Below are positions 19,236 through 27,581 of a stretch of 64,000 nucleotides of DNA, piece by piece. The notes under the pieces are model-generated. The model was given only the letters and a program-made list of their open reading frames with translations. It was not told the origin of the DNA and searched no databases. Made by a program: the position numbers and the translations under genes. Positions within the stretch are counted from its first letter, which is position 1; each line of letters starts with the position of its first letter. The DNA comes from Streptomyces rubrogriseus (lineage in GTDB: Bacteria > Actinomycetota > Actinomycetes > Streptomycetales > Streptomycetaceae): positions 7,440,001 to 7,504,000 of the forward strand of contig NZ_CP116256.1 in NCBI RefSeq assembly GCF_027947575.1, written 5' to 3'.

Positions 19236-20183
19236 ATGAACAGCCGTTCCCTCCTCCGCGGTCCGGCGGCCCGGCGTCTGCTGCGCCCGGTCGCCGACCT
19301 GATCGACGAGCGCATCGCGCGGCAGGTCCGTTCGGCCGCCCGGCGCGCCGAGGCCCAGGGGGCGCCGGACGGCCCGGACACCGAGCGGCTGGTGCGGGAC
19401 GTCGAGGTGCTCAAGCGCCGGCAGCTCACCTTCGAGCTGCTCTGCGGCCCCCGGGGCCGCGGCATCTCGCGGATGGTGGCCGAGGCTCCGCTGGAACGTC
19501 TGTACGCCGAGGTCACGGCCCTGTCCGGGGACCGCGACGCGGCGGTGCGCAACGTCTCCGCCGCGTTCCGGCTGCTGGTCGCGCTGGAGTCGCTGGGCGT
19601 CGGCCGGATCGCGGGCGGCACCATGAACATCTGCGGCAAGCTCGGCACCATCCCGCTGCTCGACCCGCCGAACGACGAGGTCCTGGAGATCGGCACGCTG
19701 TACGGCATGTTCTCCGCCGGGCTCGTGCGGATGCTGGAGCGCGACGGCCGCGGCCCGAAGCTGACCATCGTCGACCCGTTCGCCGGCGTCCAGCTCCAGC
19801 CGGGCACCGAGCAGCGCCCCGACCCCACCGGAACCCCGGTCGACGAGCACGCCGTACGCACCAATCTGGGCCTGGCCGGCCCGGCGGGCGCGGCGGCGCG
19901 CATCCGGCGCGGGTACTCCGAGGACCCCGAAACCCGGGCCGCCGTCTCGGACCGCCGCTACGGGGTGATCGTCGTGGACGGCGACCACTCGGCCAAGGGT
20001 GTCGCCCAGGACCTCCAGTGGGCCGAGGAGATCTCCGCGCCGGGCGGGATCGTCGTCCTGGACGACTACGGCGACCCCCACTGGCCGGGCATCAAGGCCG
20101 CCCTGGACGACCACCTGAAGGGCGACACCCGCTTCACCTACCTGGGCAAGGCCGCGCACTCCGCGTACCTGCGGGCGTCCTGA
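19236..20183 (+). CDS. Class I SAM-dependent methyltransferase (Methyltransf_24-like)
   Basis: This is a 315-residue protein with a helical N-terminal 100 residues and then a Rossmann methyltransferase domain. The SAM-binding loop is VLEIGTLYGMFSAGLV, followed by KLTIVDPF (acidic ribose ligand), VIVVDGDHSAKGVAQDL and GGIVVLDDYGDPHWPG, the usual pattern of the CmcI/Methyltransf_24 group. The latter half has metal-binding-like Asp and His residues. It lies in the rightward glycopolymer arm, so O-methylation of a sugar is the simplest role. The 184-bp gap upstream (19052-19235) has an A/T-rich stretch near 19195 but no clear promoter. Confidence 0.78.
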   Translation: MNSRSLLRGPAARRLLRPVADLIDERIARQVRSAARRAEAQGAPDGPDTERLVRDVEVLKRRQLTFELLCGPRGRGISRMVAEAPLERLYAEVTALSGDRDAAVRNVSAAFRLLVALESLGVGRIAGGTMNICGKLGTIPLLDPPNDEVLEIGTLYGMFSAGLVRMLERDGRGPKLTIVDPFAGVQLQPGTEQRPDPTGTPVDEHAVRTNLGLAGPAGAAARIRRGYSEDPETRAAVSDRRYGVIVVDGDHSAKGVAQDLQWAEEISAPGGIVVLDDYGDPHWPGIKAALDDHLKGDTRFTYLGKAAHSAYLRAS

Positions 20184-20227
20184 CCACCGATGAACGACCG
20201 GACAGCGGTCGAAGGAGTAGTACGAGC

Positions 20228-21385
20228 GTGACCAAGATGGTCGTGAGCACGTCCATACCGCGGCCGGAGGCGACCGTCTCCCCTCCGGCCCCGTCCGGTC
20301 CGGCACCGGCACCGGCGCCGCCCAGGTCCACGAAGGGGCGGCTGCGCGCCCTGGACGGACTGCGGCTGGTGGCCGCGCTGATGGTGGCGGCGTACCACTA
20401 CGGCGGGCGCGGCGGTGACGTGACCGCGGCCTGGGGGTCGTCGCCGAAGTTCCAGTTCCCGACCCTGCACTCGCTGTTCGCGTACGGCTGCCTGGGCGTG
20501 CAGGTGTTCTTCGTGATCAGTGGCTTCGTCATCTGCATGAGCGGGTGGGGGCGGTCGCTGCGCTCCTTCTTCGCCTCGCGCGCCTCCCGGCTGCTGCCCG
20601 CCTACTGGGTGGCGGTCGTGCTCGTGACGGCCGTGTTCGCGCTGCCGGTCGTCGCCTACGAGGCGGTCTCGCCGAGCGAGGGGCTGCTGAACCTGACGCT
20701 GCTGCACCAGCCGCTGGGCGCCCATCGGGTCCTGGGCGTGGACTGGACGCTGTGGGCGGAGATCCGCTTCTACGCCCTGTTCGCCCTCTGTGTCGTCCTG
20801 CCGGGCGCGAGCCGGCGGCGGGTCATCCTCTTCTGCGCCTGCTGGACGCTGGGAGCGGCGATCGCGCAGGCGGCCGAGGAGCCGCTGCTCGACCTGGTGC
20901 TGATGCCGCAGTACGCGCCGTTCTTCATCGGCGGTATCGGCCTGTACCTGGTGTACCGGGACCGGCGGGACGCGTACGCGTGGGGCATCGTCGCCGTGAG
21001 CTGGCTGATCGGCCAGTACTTCGCCGTGCAGGACCTGTGGCGCCCGCCCTCCCCGGACGCCTTCGCCAACCGGACGTCGTTCGGCATCATCCTGATCGTC
21101 ACGCTGGGCTTCGCCCTGGTCGCCGCCATCGCGCTCGGCTGGCTGAGCTGGGCCGACTGGCGCTGGCTGACGGTCGCGGGCGCGCTGACCTACCCGTTCT
21201 ACCTCGTCCACGAGCACCTGGGCTGGGTCGTCATCGAGGCGCTCCACCAGGATCTGGGCGTCCCGTCGTACGCCACCTTCCTGCTGACGGTCGCGGCGAT
21301 GCTCGTACTGGCCTGGCTGCTGAACCGGTACGTCGAGAACACGCTGACTCCCCGACTGCGGAACGCGCTGGCGCGGACACATTGA
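20228..21385 (+). CDS. Acyltransferase 3 family membrane protein (sugar O-acyltransferase)
   Basis: This is a 385-residue integral membrane acyltransferase (OafA/NodX type) with about ten helices after a 40-residue Pro-rich cytoplasmic N-terminus. Family signatures are RALDGLRLVAALMVAAYHYG (catalytic His), VFFVISGFVICMSG, RASRLLPAYWVAVV and DWTLWAEIRFY. The final helices include YPFYLVHEHLGWVVIEAL, also characteristic. The GTG at 20228 has AAGGAG 11 bases upstream. Its position suggests O-acetylation of the glycopolymer during or after export, consistent with acetylated wall polymers in streptomycetes. Confidence 0.87.
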   Translation: MTKMVVSTSIPRPEATVSPPAPSGPAPAPAPPRSTKGRLRALDGLRLVAALMVAAYHYGGRGGDVTAAWGSSPKFQFPTLHSLFAYGCLGVQVFFVISGFVICMSGWGRSLRSFFASRASRLLPAYWVAVVLVTAVFALPVVAYEAVSPSEGLLNLTLLHQPLGAHRVLGVDWTLWAEIRFYALFALCVVLPGASRRRVILFCACWTLGAAIAQAAEEPLLDLVLMPQYAPFFIGGIGLYLVYRDRRDAYAWGIVAVSWLIGQYFAVQDLWRPPSPDAFANRTSFGIILIVTLGFALVAAIALGWLSWADWRWLTVAGALTYPFYLVHEHLGWVVIEALHQDLGVPSYATFLLTVAAMLVLAWLLNRYVENTLTPRLRNALARTH

Positions 21386-21461
21386 GCGATACGTGCGATT
21401 TTCTGACCGTCGTATCGCGCGGCCCCCTCCCTTTCGGGCGCCGAGGGGGCATCCTCGCCTC

Positions 21462-22478
21462 ATGGCCACTGCGCAAGAGACGCACGAGTACCCCGGTGAG
21501 CTGAACGACGTCCCCGGCTGGTTCTGGCCGCTCGACCAGGTGCTGTTCTCCTGGTTCCTGGAGCGGCAGGAGCGGCTGGACACCCGCGGCGACCTGCTGG
21601 AACTGGGCGCCTACCTGGGCAAGAGCGCGATCCTGCTCGGGCACCGGCTGCGGGACGGCGAGACGCTCACCGTCTGCGACCTGTTCGGCGCCGAGCCGCC
21701 GGACGCGGCCAACCGGGCGGAGGCGGCGAAGTCGTACTCCTCCCTCACCCGCCAGGCCTTCGAACGCAACTACCTCTCCTTCCACGACACCCTGCCGAGA
21801 ATCATCCAGGCGCCCAGCTCCGCGGTCGTCGACGAGGTCGCGCCGGGCAGCTGCCGCTTCGTCCACATCGACGCCTCGCACCTGTACGAGCACGTCGAGG
21901 GCGACATCGGCGCGGCCAAGGAGCTGCTGGGGCCCGACGGCATCGTCGTCCTGGACGACTTCCGCAGCGAGCACACCCCGGGCGTCGCCGTCGCGGCCTG
22001 GGAGGCGGTGCTCAACCGCGGGCTGCGCCCGGTCTGCCTGAGCAGCCAGAAGCTGTACGGCACCTGGGGCGACCCGGAGCCCGTGCAGGAGGAGCTGCTC
22101 GCGGCGCTGCGCGGGCGCGACGACATCGCCGTGACCGTGGAGCGGGCGGCCGGGCAGCGGCTGGTGCGGACCCGCGCCCGGGGCAAGCGGCTGCGGCCGC
22201 CCTCGCTGCCGCCCTCGCGGCACCCGGCGCCGGTTCCGCCCCCGAGGCGGGCCGGACGGACACCGCGGCGGTGCCGGAGCAGGCCCCGCAGCCCCGTCCG
22301 GCGCGGCCGAGCCGCCCGGACGGCCCGGCCGTCGGCCCGCCGGGACCGCACCCGCAAGCTCGCGCTGGACCTGCTGCCGCCGCTCGTCACGCGTGCGGTG
22401 CGCCGGTACCGGGCGGCACAGCGGGCGAAGGCGGGCGGCGCGGGCAGGGCGGCGGGAGCCGCTCAGTCGAGGCCGTAG
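21462..22478 (+). CDS. SAM-dependent methyltransferase with disrupted-looking C-terminal linker
   Basis: The 338-residue product has a Methyltransf_24-type domain: LLELGAYLGKSAILLG (SAM loop), TLTVCDLFGAEPP, FVHIDASHLYEHVEGD and GIVVLDDFRSEHTPG. Residues of about 245-290 (22195-22340) are extremely Arg/Pro-rich, whereas the third reading frame there gives a typical Ala/Pro/Glu linker (APGAGSAPEAGRTDTAAVPE). Two compensating indels are therefore likely, with the helical end LALDLLPPLVTRAVRRY back in the first frame. The stop lies inside the 3' end of the convergent tetR gene (16-bp overlap). Likely O-methylation of the wall polymer. Confidence 0.75.
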   Translation: MATAQETHEYPGELNDVPGWFWPLDQVLFSWFLERQERLDTRGDLLELGAYLGKSAILLGHRLRDGETLTVCDLFGAEPPDAANRAEAAKSYSSLTRQAFERNYLSFHDTLPRIIQAPSSAVVDEVAPGSCRFVHIDASHLYEHVEGDIGAAKELLGPDGIVVLDDFRSEHTPGVAVAAWEAVLNRGLRPVCLSSQKLYGTWGDPEPVQEELLAALRGRDDIAVTVERAAGQRLVRTRARGKRLRPPSLPPSRHPAPVPPPRRAGRTPRRCRSRPRSPVRRGRAARTARPSARRDRTRKLALDLLPPLVTRAVRRYRAAQRAKAGGAGRAAGAAQSRP

Positions 22479-23113
22479 GTCGCCGCGACACCCTCGATCA
22501 CCAGGGCCAGCGCCTCCTCGAAGTGCCGGTCGTAGTCCGAGAAGATCTCCGCGCCCGCCGCGGCCGTCAGAGGGTAGTCGGCCAGCAGGCGGGCGCGCTC
22601 GTCCACGTCGAAGCCCTCCCGGCGCTCGCCGGGCAAGGGCTCGACGCCCTGTTCCTCGGTGACGAAGCCGAGGGTGAACAGGTACGCCGTCGTGTTCGCC
22701 CGCACCGCCTGCGCGAGGGTGAGTCCGGCGGCGGTGAACAGCCGCAGGCTCTCCTCCATCTGCTCGGCGTGCACCGCGCCGGTGAAGCGTGAACCGCTGA
22801 ACACCTTGGCGCCGTCGCGGTAGCCGAGCAGGGCCGTACGCAGGCCGCGGTTGGCCTTGAGCAGCCGCTCCCGCCAGCCGTCGGCCGGGTCGAGGGGGGT
22901 CCCGGCGACCATCCGCCGGTACATCTCGGTGGCCATCTCGTCGAGCAGGGCCTGCTTGTCCTTGAAGTGCCAGTACAGGGCGGGCGCCTTCACGTCCAGC
23001 TCCCTGGCGATGGCGCGCAGGGTCAGGCCGTCGAGACCGACCTCGTTCAGCAGCTTCAGCGCCGTGTCCGCGACCCGTCGGCGGTCCAGGGGGGCGCGTC
23101 GTTCCGTACTCAC
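22463..23113 (-). CDS. TetR-family repressor of the flavin monooxygenase
   Basis: This is a 216-residue regulator. The N-terminal helix-turn-helix reads RVADTALKLLNEVGLDGLTLRAIARELDVKAPALYWHFKDKQALLDEM, which resembles the true TetR (tetracycline repressor) DNA-binding domain, and the rest fits TetR_C. I prefer the GTG at 23113 (reading STERRAPLDRRRV), because upstream DNA carries the operators. The divergent gene is a FAD monooxygenase, and two matching palindromes lie between the genes. It probably represses itself and the monooxygenase until an aromatic ligand binds. Confidence 0.87.
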   Translation of the reverse strand: MSTERRAPLDRRRVADTALKLLNEVGLDGLTLRAIARELDVKAPALYWHFKDKQALLDEMATEMYRRMVAGTPLDPADGWRERLLKANRGLRTALLGYRDGAKVFSGSRFTGAVHAEQMEESLRLFTAAGLTLAQAVRANTTAYLFTLGFVTEEQGVEPLPGERREGFDVDERARLLADYPLTAAAGAEIFSDYDRHFEEALALVIEGVAATYGLD

Positions 23114-23122
23114 GCTTGACAG

Positions 23123-23137
23123 CTTAACGGCGTTAAG
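23123..23137. promoter_or_regulatory. TetR operator 1, CTTAACGGCGTTAAG
   Basis: This is a perfect 15-bp palindrome around a central G, starting 10 bp upstream of the tetR start codon. It shares both arms with operator 2, and only the central base differs. It lies where it would block tetR transcription. Confidence 0.85.
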
Positions 23138-23160
23138 GCCATCCTCGGACACCAACGGAA

Positions 23161-23175
23161 CTTAACGACGTTAAG
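23161..23175. promoter_or_regulatory. TetR operator 2, CTTAACGACGTTAAG
   Basis: This second perfect palindrome is 38 bp centre-to-centre from the first. Its right arm runs straight into AAGGAG, the ribosome-binding site of the monooxygenase (23173-23178), so bound repressor would cover the 5' end of that transcript. Confidence 0.85.
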
Positions 23176-23185
23176 GAGACTTGTC

Positions 23186-24643
23186 GTGGATGCCGTGGAT
23201 TCCGTGAATGCCATGAACACCGTTGATGCAATAGAAACGGATGTTCTGATCGTCGGTGCCGGACCCACCGGCCTCGCCCTCGGTGTCGACCTGGCCCGGC
23301 GCGGGGTCCGCGCACTGATCCTGGAGCGCGCGGCCGGGCTGTTCCCCGGCTCACGGGGCAAGGGCGTGCAACCCCGCACCATGGAGGTCTTCGACGACCT
23401 CGGCGTCCTCGGCGCCATCCACGCGGCGGGCGGCACCTACCCGGTCGCCATGGTCTGGCGGGACGGCGAGCGGGTCGGTGAGCACCACACGTTCGACGCG
23501 GCGGAGCCGGGCGAGGACTCGCCGTACAACGAGCCGTGGATGGTGCCGCAGTGGCGCACGCAGGAGATCCTGGCGGCGCGGCTCGCGGAGCTGGGCGGCA
23601 CGATCGCCTTCGGCCGGGAGGTCACCGGTCTCACGCAGGACGCCGACACGGTCACCGCGCACCTGGCCTCGGGCGGAGCGGTCCGCGCCCGCTACCTGGT
23701 GGCCGCGGACGGCGGCCGGTCGGCGGTGCGCCGCGCCCTGGGCATCGGCATGACCGGCGAGACCGTCGACCCGAACCCGACGCTGGTCGCCGACGTCCGG
23801 ATCAACGGCCTGGACCGCGACAACTGGCACATCTTCCCGCCCCACGACGGCGCCGACTTCCTCGCCGTCTGCCCGCTGGCCGGGACCGAGGACTTCCAGG
23901 TGACCGCGCGCTTCCCGGAGGACGCGGCCGTGGACCTCTCCCCGGACGGCGTCCGCAAGGTCGTCGCGGAGCGCTCGCACATCGCCGCCGAGGACGTGAC
24001 CGAGGTGCGCTGGGCCTCCGACTTCCGACCGCGGGCCGCCCTGGCCGACCGGTTCCGCTCGGGCCGGGTCCTCCTCGCCGGGGACGCGGCGCACGTGCAC
24101 TCGCCCGCGGGCGGCCAGGGCCTGAACACCAGCGTCCAGGACGCCTACAACCTGGGCTGGAAACTGGGCGCGGTGCTGGCGGGCGAGGCCCCGGCCGCGC
24201 TCCTGGAGAGCTACGAGGAGGAACGGCGCCCGATCGCCGCGCAGATGCTCGACCTGTCGACCGGCGTCCACCGCGGCGAGGTGCGGCGCGGCGCGGCGAC
24301 CCGGCAGCTGGGGCTGGGGTACCGGGAGTCGTCACTGACCGTGGAGACGCGGGGCGCCGTCGGCGAGGGCGCGGTGCGGGCCGGGGACCGTGCGCCCGAC
24401 GGGTCGGTGGACGGCGTACGGCTCTTCGACGCCTTCCGGGGGCCGCACTGGACGCTGCTGGCGCTGGGCGCCGACGCGCCCGGCGGTGACGTGGGGCCCG
24501 CGGTGCGGGTGGTGCGCGGGGGCTCGCACGGGGCGTACGGGGCGGGGCTGTTCCTCGTACGGCCGGACGGGTACGTCGGGTGGGCCGGCGACACGCCGGA
24601 GGGGCTCGGCGCCTACCTGGGCCGGTTCGGGCTGAGCGGCTGA
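23186..24643 (+). CDS. FAD-dependent aromatic monooxygenase (PheA/TfdB family)
   Basis: This 485-residue class A flavin monooxygenase hydroxylates aromatic substrates, or inactivates an aromatic antibiotic, using NADPH and oxygen. Motifs are the dinucleotide loop LIVGAGPTGLALGVDLARRG, the DG motif YLVAADGGRSAVRRALGI and the FAD-ribityl GD motif RVLLAGDAAHVHSPAGGQGL. The C-terminal 100 residues form a thioredoxin-like cap, as in rifampicin and polyketide hydroxylases. The GTG at 23186 follows AAGGAG. Divergence from a TetR gene with paired operators suggests induction by its substrate or a related toxic aromatic. Confidence 0.9.
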   Translation: MDAVDSVNAMNTVDAIETDVLIVGAGPTGLALGVDLARRGVRALILERAAGLFPGSRGKGVQPRTMEVFDDLGVLGAIHAAGGTYPVAMVWRDGERVGEHHTFDAAEPGEDSPYNEPWMVPQWRTQEILAARLAELGGTIAFGREVTGLTQDADTVTAHLASGGAVRARYLVAADGGRSAVRRALGIGMTGETVDPNPTLVADVRINGLDRDNWHIFPPHDGADFLAVCPLAGTEDFQVTARFPEDAAVDLSPDGVRKVVAERSHIAAEDVTEVRWASDFRPRAALADRFRSGRVLLAGDAAHVHSPAGGQGLNTSVQDAYNLGWKLGAVLAGEAPAALLESYEEERRPIAAQMLDLSTGVHRGEVRRGAATRQLGLGYRESSLTVETRGAVGEGAVRAGDRAPDGSVDGVRLFDAFRGPHWTLLALGADAPGGDVGPAVRVVRGGSHGAYGAGLFLVRPDGYVGWAGDTPEGLGAYLGRFGLSG

Positions 24644-24668
24644 GGCCCGAACCGGTTCCTCCGTGCCC

Positions 24669-26249
24669 TCAGAAGGCGTCCGAGGGCACGTACGTCCCCC
24701 AGACCTCCCGCAGCGCGTTGCACACCTCGCCGACCGTCGCCCGGGCGCGCAGCGCGTCCTTCATCGGGTACAGGACGTTGTCCTCACCCTCGGCGGCCTT
24801 CTTCAGGGCCGCCAGTGCGGAGTCCACCGCCGCCTGGTCGCGCTCCGCGCGGAGCCCGGCCAGGCGTTCGGCCTGCTGGGCCTCGATGGCCGGGTCGACG
24901 CGGAGCGGCTCGTAGGGCTCCTCCTCGTCGAGCTGGAAGCGGTTGACGCCGACCACGACCCGCTCGCCGGAGTCGGTCTCCTGGGCGATGCGGTAGGCGG
25001 AGCGCTCGATCTCGCTCTTCTGGAAGCCGTGCTCGATGGCGTTGACCGCGCCGCCGAGGTCCTCGACCTTGCCCATCAGCTCAAGCGCCGCCGCCTCGAC
25101 GTCGTCGGTCATCCGCTCGACGACGTAGGAGCCGGCGAAGGGGTCGACGGTCGCCGTCACGTCCGTCTCGTAGGCGAGCACCTGCTGGGTGCGCAGGGCG
25201 AGGCGCGCGGACTTGTCGGTGGGCAGCGCGATGGCCTCGTCGAAGGAGTTGGTGTGCAGCGACTGCGTGCCGCCGAGGACCGCGCCGAGACCCTGCACGG
25301 CGACGCGGACCAGGTTCACCTCGGGCTGCTGGGCGGTCAGCTGCACGCCCGCGGTCTGGGTGTGGAAGCGCAGCATCAGCGACTTGGGGTTCTTCGCGCC
25401 GAACTCCTCCTTCATCACCCGGGCCCAGATCCGGCGGGCCGCGCGGAACTTGGCGACCTCCTCCAGGATCGTCGTGCGGGCCACGAAGAAGAAGGACAGG
25501 CGGGGCGCGAAGTCGTCCACGTCCATGCCGGCCGCGACCGCGGTGCGCACGTACTCGATGCCGTCCGCGAGGGTGAACGCGATCTCCTGCGCGGGAGACG
25601 CGCCCGCCTCGGCCATGTGGTAGCCGGAGATCGAGATGGTGTTCCACTTCGGGATCTCGGCCCGGCAGTACTTGAAGATGTCCGCGATCAGGCGCAGCGA
25701 CGGCTTCGGCGGGAAGATGTACGTCCCGCGCGCGATGTACTCCTTCAGCACGTCGTTCTGGATCGTGCCGGTGAGCTGGTCGGCGCTCACGCCCTGCTCC
25801 TCGGCGACGAGTTGGTAGAGCAGGAGCAGCAGCGAGGCAGGGGCGTTGATCGTCATCGACGTGGAGACCTTGTCCAGCGGGATCCCGCCGAACAGCACCC
25901 GCATGTCGTCGATGGAGTCGATGGCGACACCGACCTTGCCGACCTCGCCGCTCGCGATCGGCGCGTCGGAGTCGTGGCCCATCTGGGTGGGCAGGTCGAA
26001 GGCGACCGACAGGCCCATGGTGCCGTTGGCGATCAGCTGCTTGTAGCGGGCGTTGGACTCGGTGGCCGTGCCGAAACCGGCGTACTGGCGCATCGTCCAC
26101 GGCCGGCCGGTGTACATCGACGGGTAGACGCCCCGGGTGAACGGGTACTTCCCGGGCTCGCCCAGCTTCTCGGCCGCCTCCCAGTCCGCCAGGGCGTCGG
26201 GCCCGTAGACCGGTTCGATGGGCAGCCCGGACTCGGACTCGCGCGTCAT
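24669..26249 (-). CDS. Methylmalonyl-CoA mutase large-subunit-type protein lacking the B12 domain
   Basis: This is a 526-residue TIM-barrel catalytic subunit of the acyl-CoA mutase family. Signatures are [99 protein letters not shown] and [14 protein letters not shown]. There is no C-terminal cobalamin-binding DxHxxG domain, so it must pair with a separate small subunit encoded elsewhere, as for isobutyryl-CoA mutase IcmA/IcmB and HcmA/HcmB. The ATG at 26249 has GGGAGG 10 bases upstream. No partner gene is near. Substrate (methylmalonyl-, isobutyryl- or another acyl-CoA) is not settled by position. Confidence 0.88.
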   Translation of the reverse strand: MTRESESGLPIEPVYGPDALADWEAAEKLGEPGKYPFTRGVYPSMYTGRPWTMRQYAGFGTATESNARYKQLIANGTMGLSVAFDLPTQMGHDSDAPIASGEVGKVGVAIDSIDDMRVLFGGIPLDKVSTSMTINAPASLLLLLYQLVAEEQGVSADQLTGTIQNDVLKEYIARGTYIFPPKPSLRLIADIFKYCRAEIPKWNTISISGYHMAEAGASPAQEIAFTLADGIEYVRTAVAAGMDVDDFAPRLSFFFVARTTILEEVAKFRAARRIWARVMKEEFGAKNPKSLMLRFHTQTAGVQLTAQQPEVNLVRVAVQGLGAVLGGTQSLHTNSFDEAIALPTDKSARLALRTQQVLAYETDVTATVDPFAGSYVVERMTDDVEAAALELMGKVEDLGGAVNAIEHGFQKSEIERSAYRIAQETDSGERVVVGVNRFQLDEEEPYEPLRVDPAIEAQQAERLAGLRAERDQAAVDSALAALKKAAEGEDNVLYPMKDALRARATVGEVCNALREVWGTYVPSDAF

Positions 26250-26499
26250 GGTGTGATGCCTCCCGCTGAGCACATGTTCGTCTTCATCGAACTACCCGTC
26301 ATCTACCCGCCGGTACGGGCCGATCCTTCGACGGACTGTATCCGCGCGCGTGCGCCCGGTGGAGAGGCGCACCCTGGGACCTTCCTCACAGGCCCGGAGC
26401 GGGCCCGGTCACAACGATGCCGTGCCGTTCGCGGCGCGTCATCCGGGGGAACATTCCTGGGGACGTCCGTGCGGGGCCGTGAGACGACGGGGGGCCGTG

Positions 26500-27345
26500 A
26501 TGCGTATGACGGGCATGGGGAGCACGGGACGGGCGGTCGCCGTCGCGCTGGGGGCCGTACTGGTGGCGGGCGGCTGCACCGTGCAGGGCACGGGGCCCGA
26601 CGGCAAGGGCCGCGCGCCGGTGCGCATAGAGGTCACCGGCCACCCGCCGAAGAGCGCGCCGGCCCAGGACCGGCGCCGGCCTTCGAGTGCGCCGCCCGCC
26701 GCCCCGGCGGCGGCCAGGGTGCTGTGGAAGCGGGGCGACAGCGGCCGGGACGTCCGCGAGCTGCAGGCCCGGCTGCGTCAGGTGGAGTGGCTGGTGGACG
26801 GGCCGACCGGGACGTACGACGACCTGACCGAGCGCGCGGTCAGCGGTTTCCAGGGCAAGCGCGGACTGCCGCGGACCGGCCGGACGGACTCCGTCACCTG
26901 GCAGCGGCTGCTCGGGATGTCCCACGAGCCGGGCAGGTGGGAGCTGTACCTGATGGGTGGCCAGCCCGCCGCCGCGCCCGACCCGCGCTGCACGAGCGGC
27001 CGGGTGCTGTGCGTCAGCAAGTCGAGCCGCACGCTGCGCTGGATGATCGACGGGCGGACCGTGTCCACGATGTCCGTGCGCTTCGGCTCGCAGTACACCC
27101 CGACCCGGGAGGGCGTCTTCCAGGTCTACTGGAAGTCCCGCCACCACGTCTCGACGCTCTACGACTCGGCCATGCCGTACGCCATGTTCTTCAGCGGCGG
27201 CCAGGCCGTGCACTACTCCTACGACTTCGCGGCCCGCGGTTACGCGGGTGCCTCGCACGGCTGCGTCAACGTGCGGGACGAGGCGGCGATCGCGGATCTG
27301 TACGCGCAGGTGAGGACCGGCGACAAGGTCGTCGTGTACCGGTGA
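26500..27345 (+). CDS. L,D-transpeptidase lipoprotein with peptidoglycan-binding domain
   Basis: This is a 281-residue envelope enzyme that makes 3-3 peptidoglycan cross-links or anchors proteins. A signal peptide ends in lipobox VAGGC with Cys at residue 26. After a Pro/Ala linker, residues of about 75-130 form a PG_binding_1 domain (LWKRGDSGRDVRELQARLRQ). The YkuD catalytic domain ends with VHYSYDFAARGY then GASHGCVNVRD, which contains the active-site Cys and its His. The ATG at 26500 (MRMTGMG) is chosen; a longer frame to 26350 would hide the signal peptide. The 250-bp gap before it (26250-26499) contains both divergent promoters, with nothing further recognised. Confidence 0.9.
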   Translation: MRMTGMGSTGRAVAVALGAVLVAGGCTVQGTGPDGKGRAPVRIEVTGHPPKSAPAQDRRRPSSAPPAAPAAARVLWKRGDSGRDVRELQARLRQVEWLVDGPTGTYDDLTERAVSGFQGKRGLPRTGRTDSVTWQRLLGMSHEPGRWELYLMGGQPAAAPDPRCTSGRVLCVSKSSRTLRWMIDGRTVSTMSVRFGSQYTPTREGVFQVYWKSRHHVSTLYDSAMPYAMFFSGGQAVHYSYDFAARGYAGASHGCVNVRDEAAIADLYAQVRTGDKVVVYR

Positions 27346-27532
27346 GGCGGTGCGGCGGCACGATGGCCGGGCGGCGAATGGGGCGCGGGCGGGACCGGGG
27401 AACGTGTCCCGCCCGCGCCGAGGTGCACGAGCCGCAGGTACGGGGGGAACCCCGGCTCGGTGCGAAAGCCGATGACCAGTCGGCTCACTCATTACTGCGT
27501 CACGGCGGCCGAAAGTGTCACACCCCTGGCGA

Positions 27533-27577
27533 GAAAAATCCCCGCTGCCTACGAAAGCGCAGGTCAGAGGGGATCGC
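27533..27577 (-). terminator. Rho-independent terminator of the first sigma/partner operon
   Basis: On the minus strand, starting about 8 bases after the stop at 27582, ATCCCC (27569-27574) pairs with GGGGAT (27538-27543). Inner CTG/CAG and CCTGCG/CGTAGG pairing forms a long stem, followed directly by a T-tract (27534-27539). This is one of the few hairpins in the window with a real U-tract. The remaining DNA from 27346 to 27530 shows nothing recognisable. Confidence 0.8.
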
Positions 27578-27581
27578 GGGG

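Noticed and set aside
16331..19903. A minus-strand frame of 1190 codons opposite the large glycosyltransferase
   Set aside because: Codon usage and composition fit a mirror of the plus-strand gene, with no recognisable motif and no ribosome-binding site.
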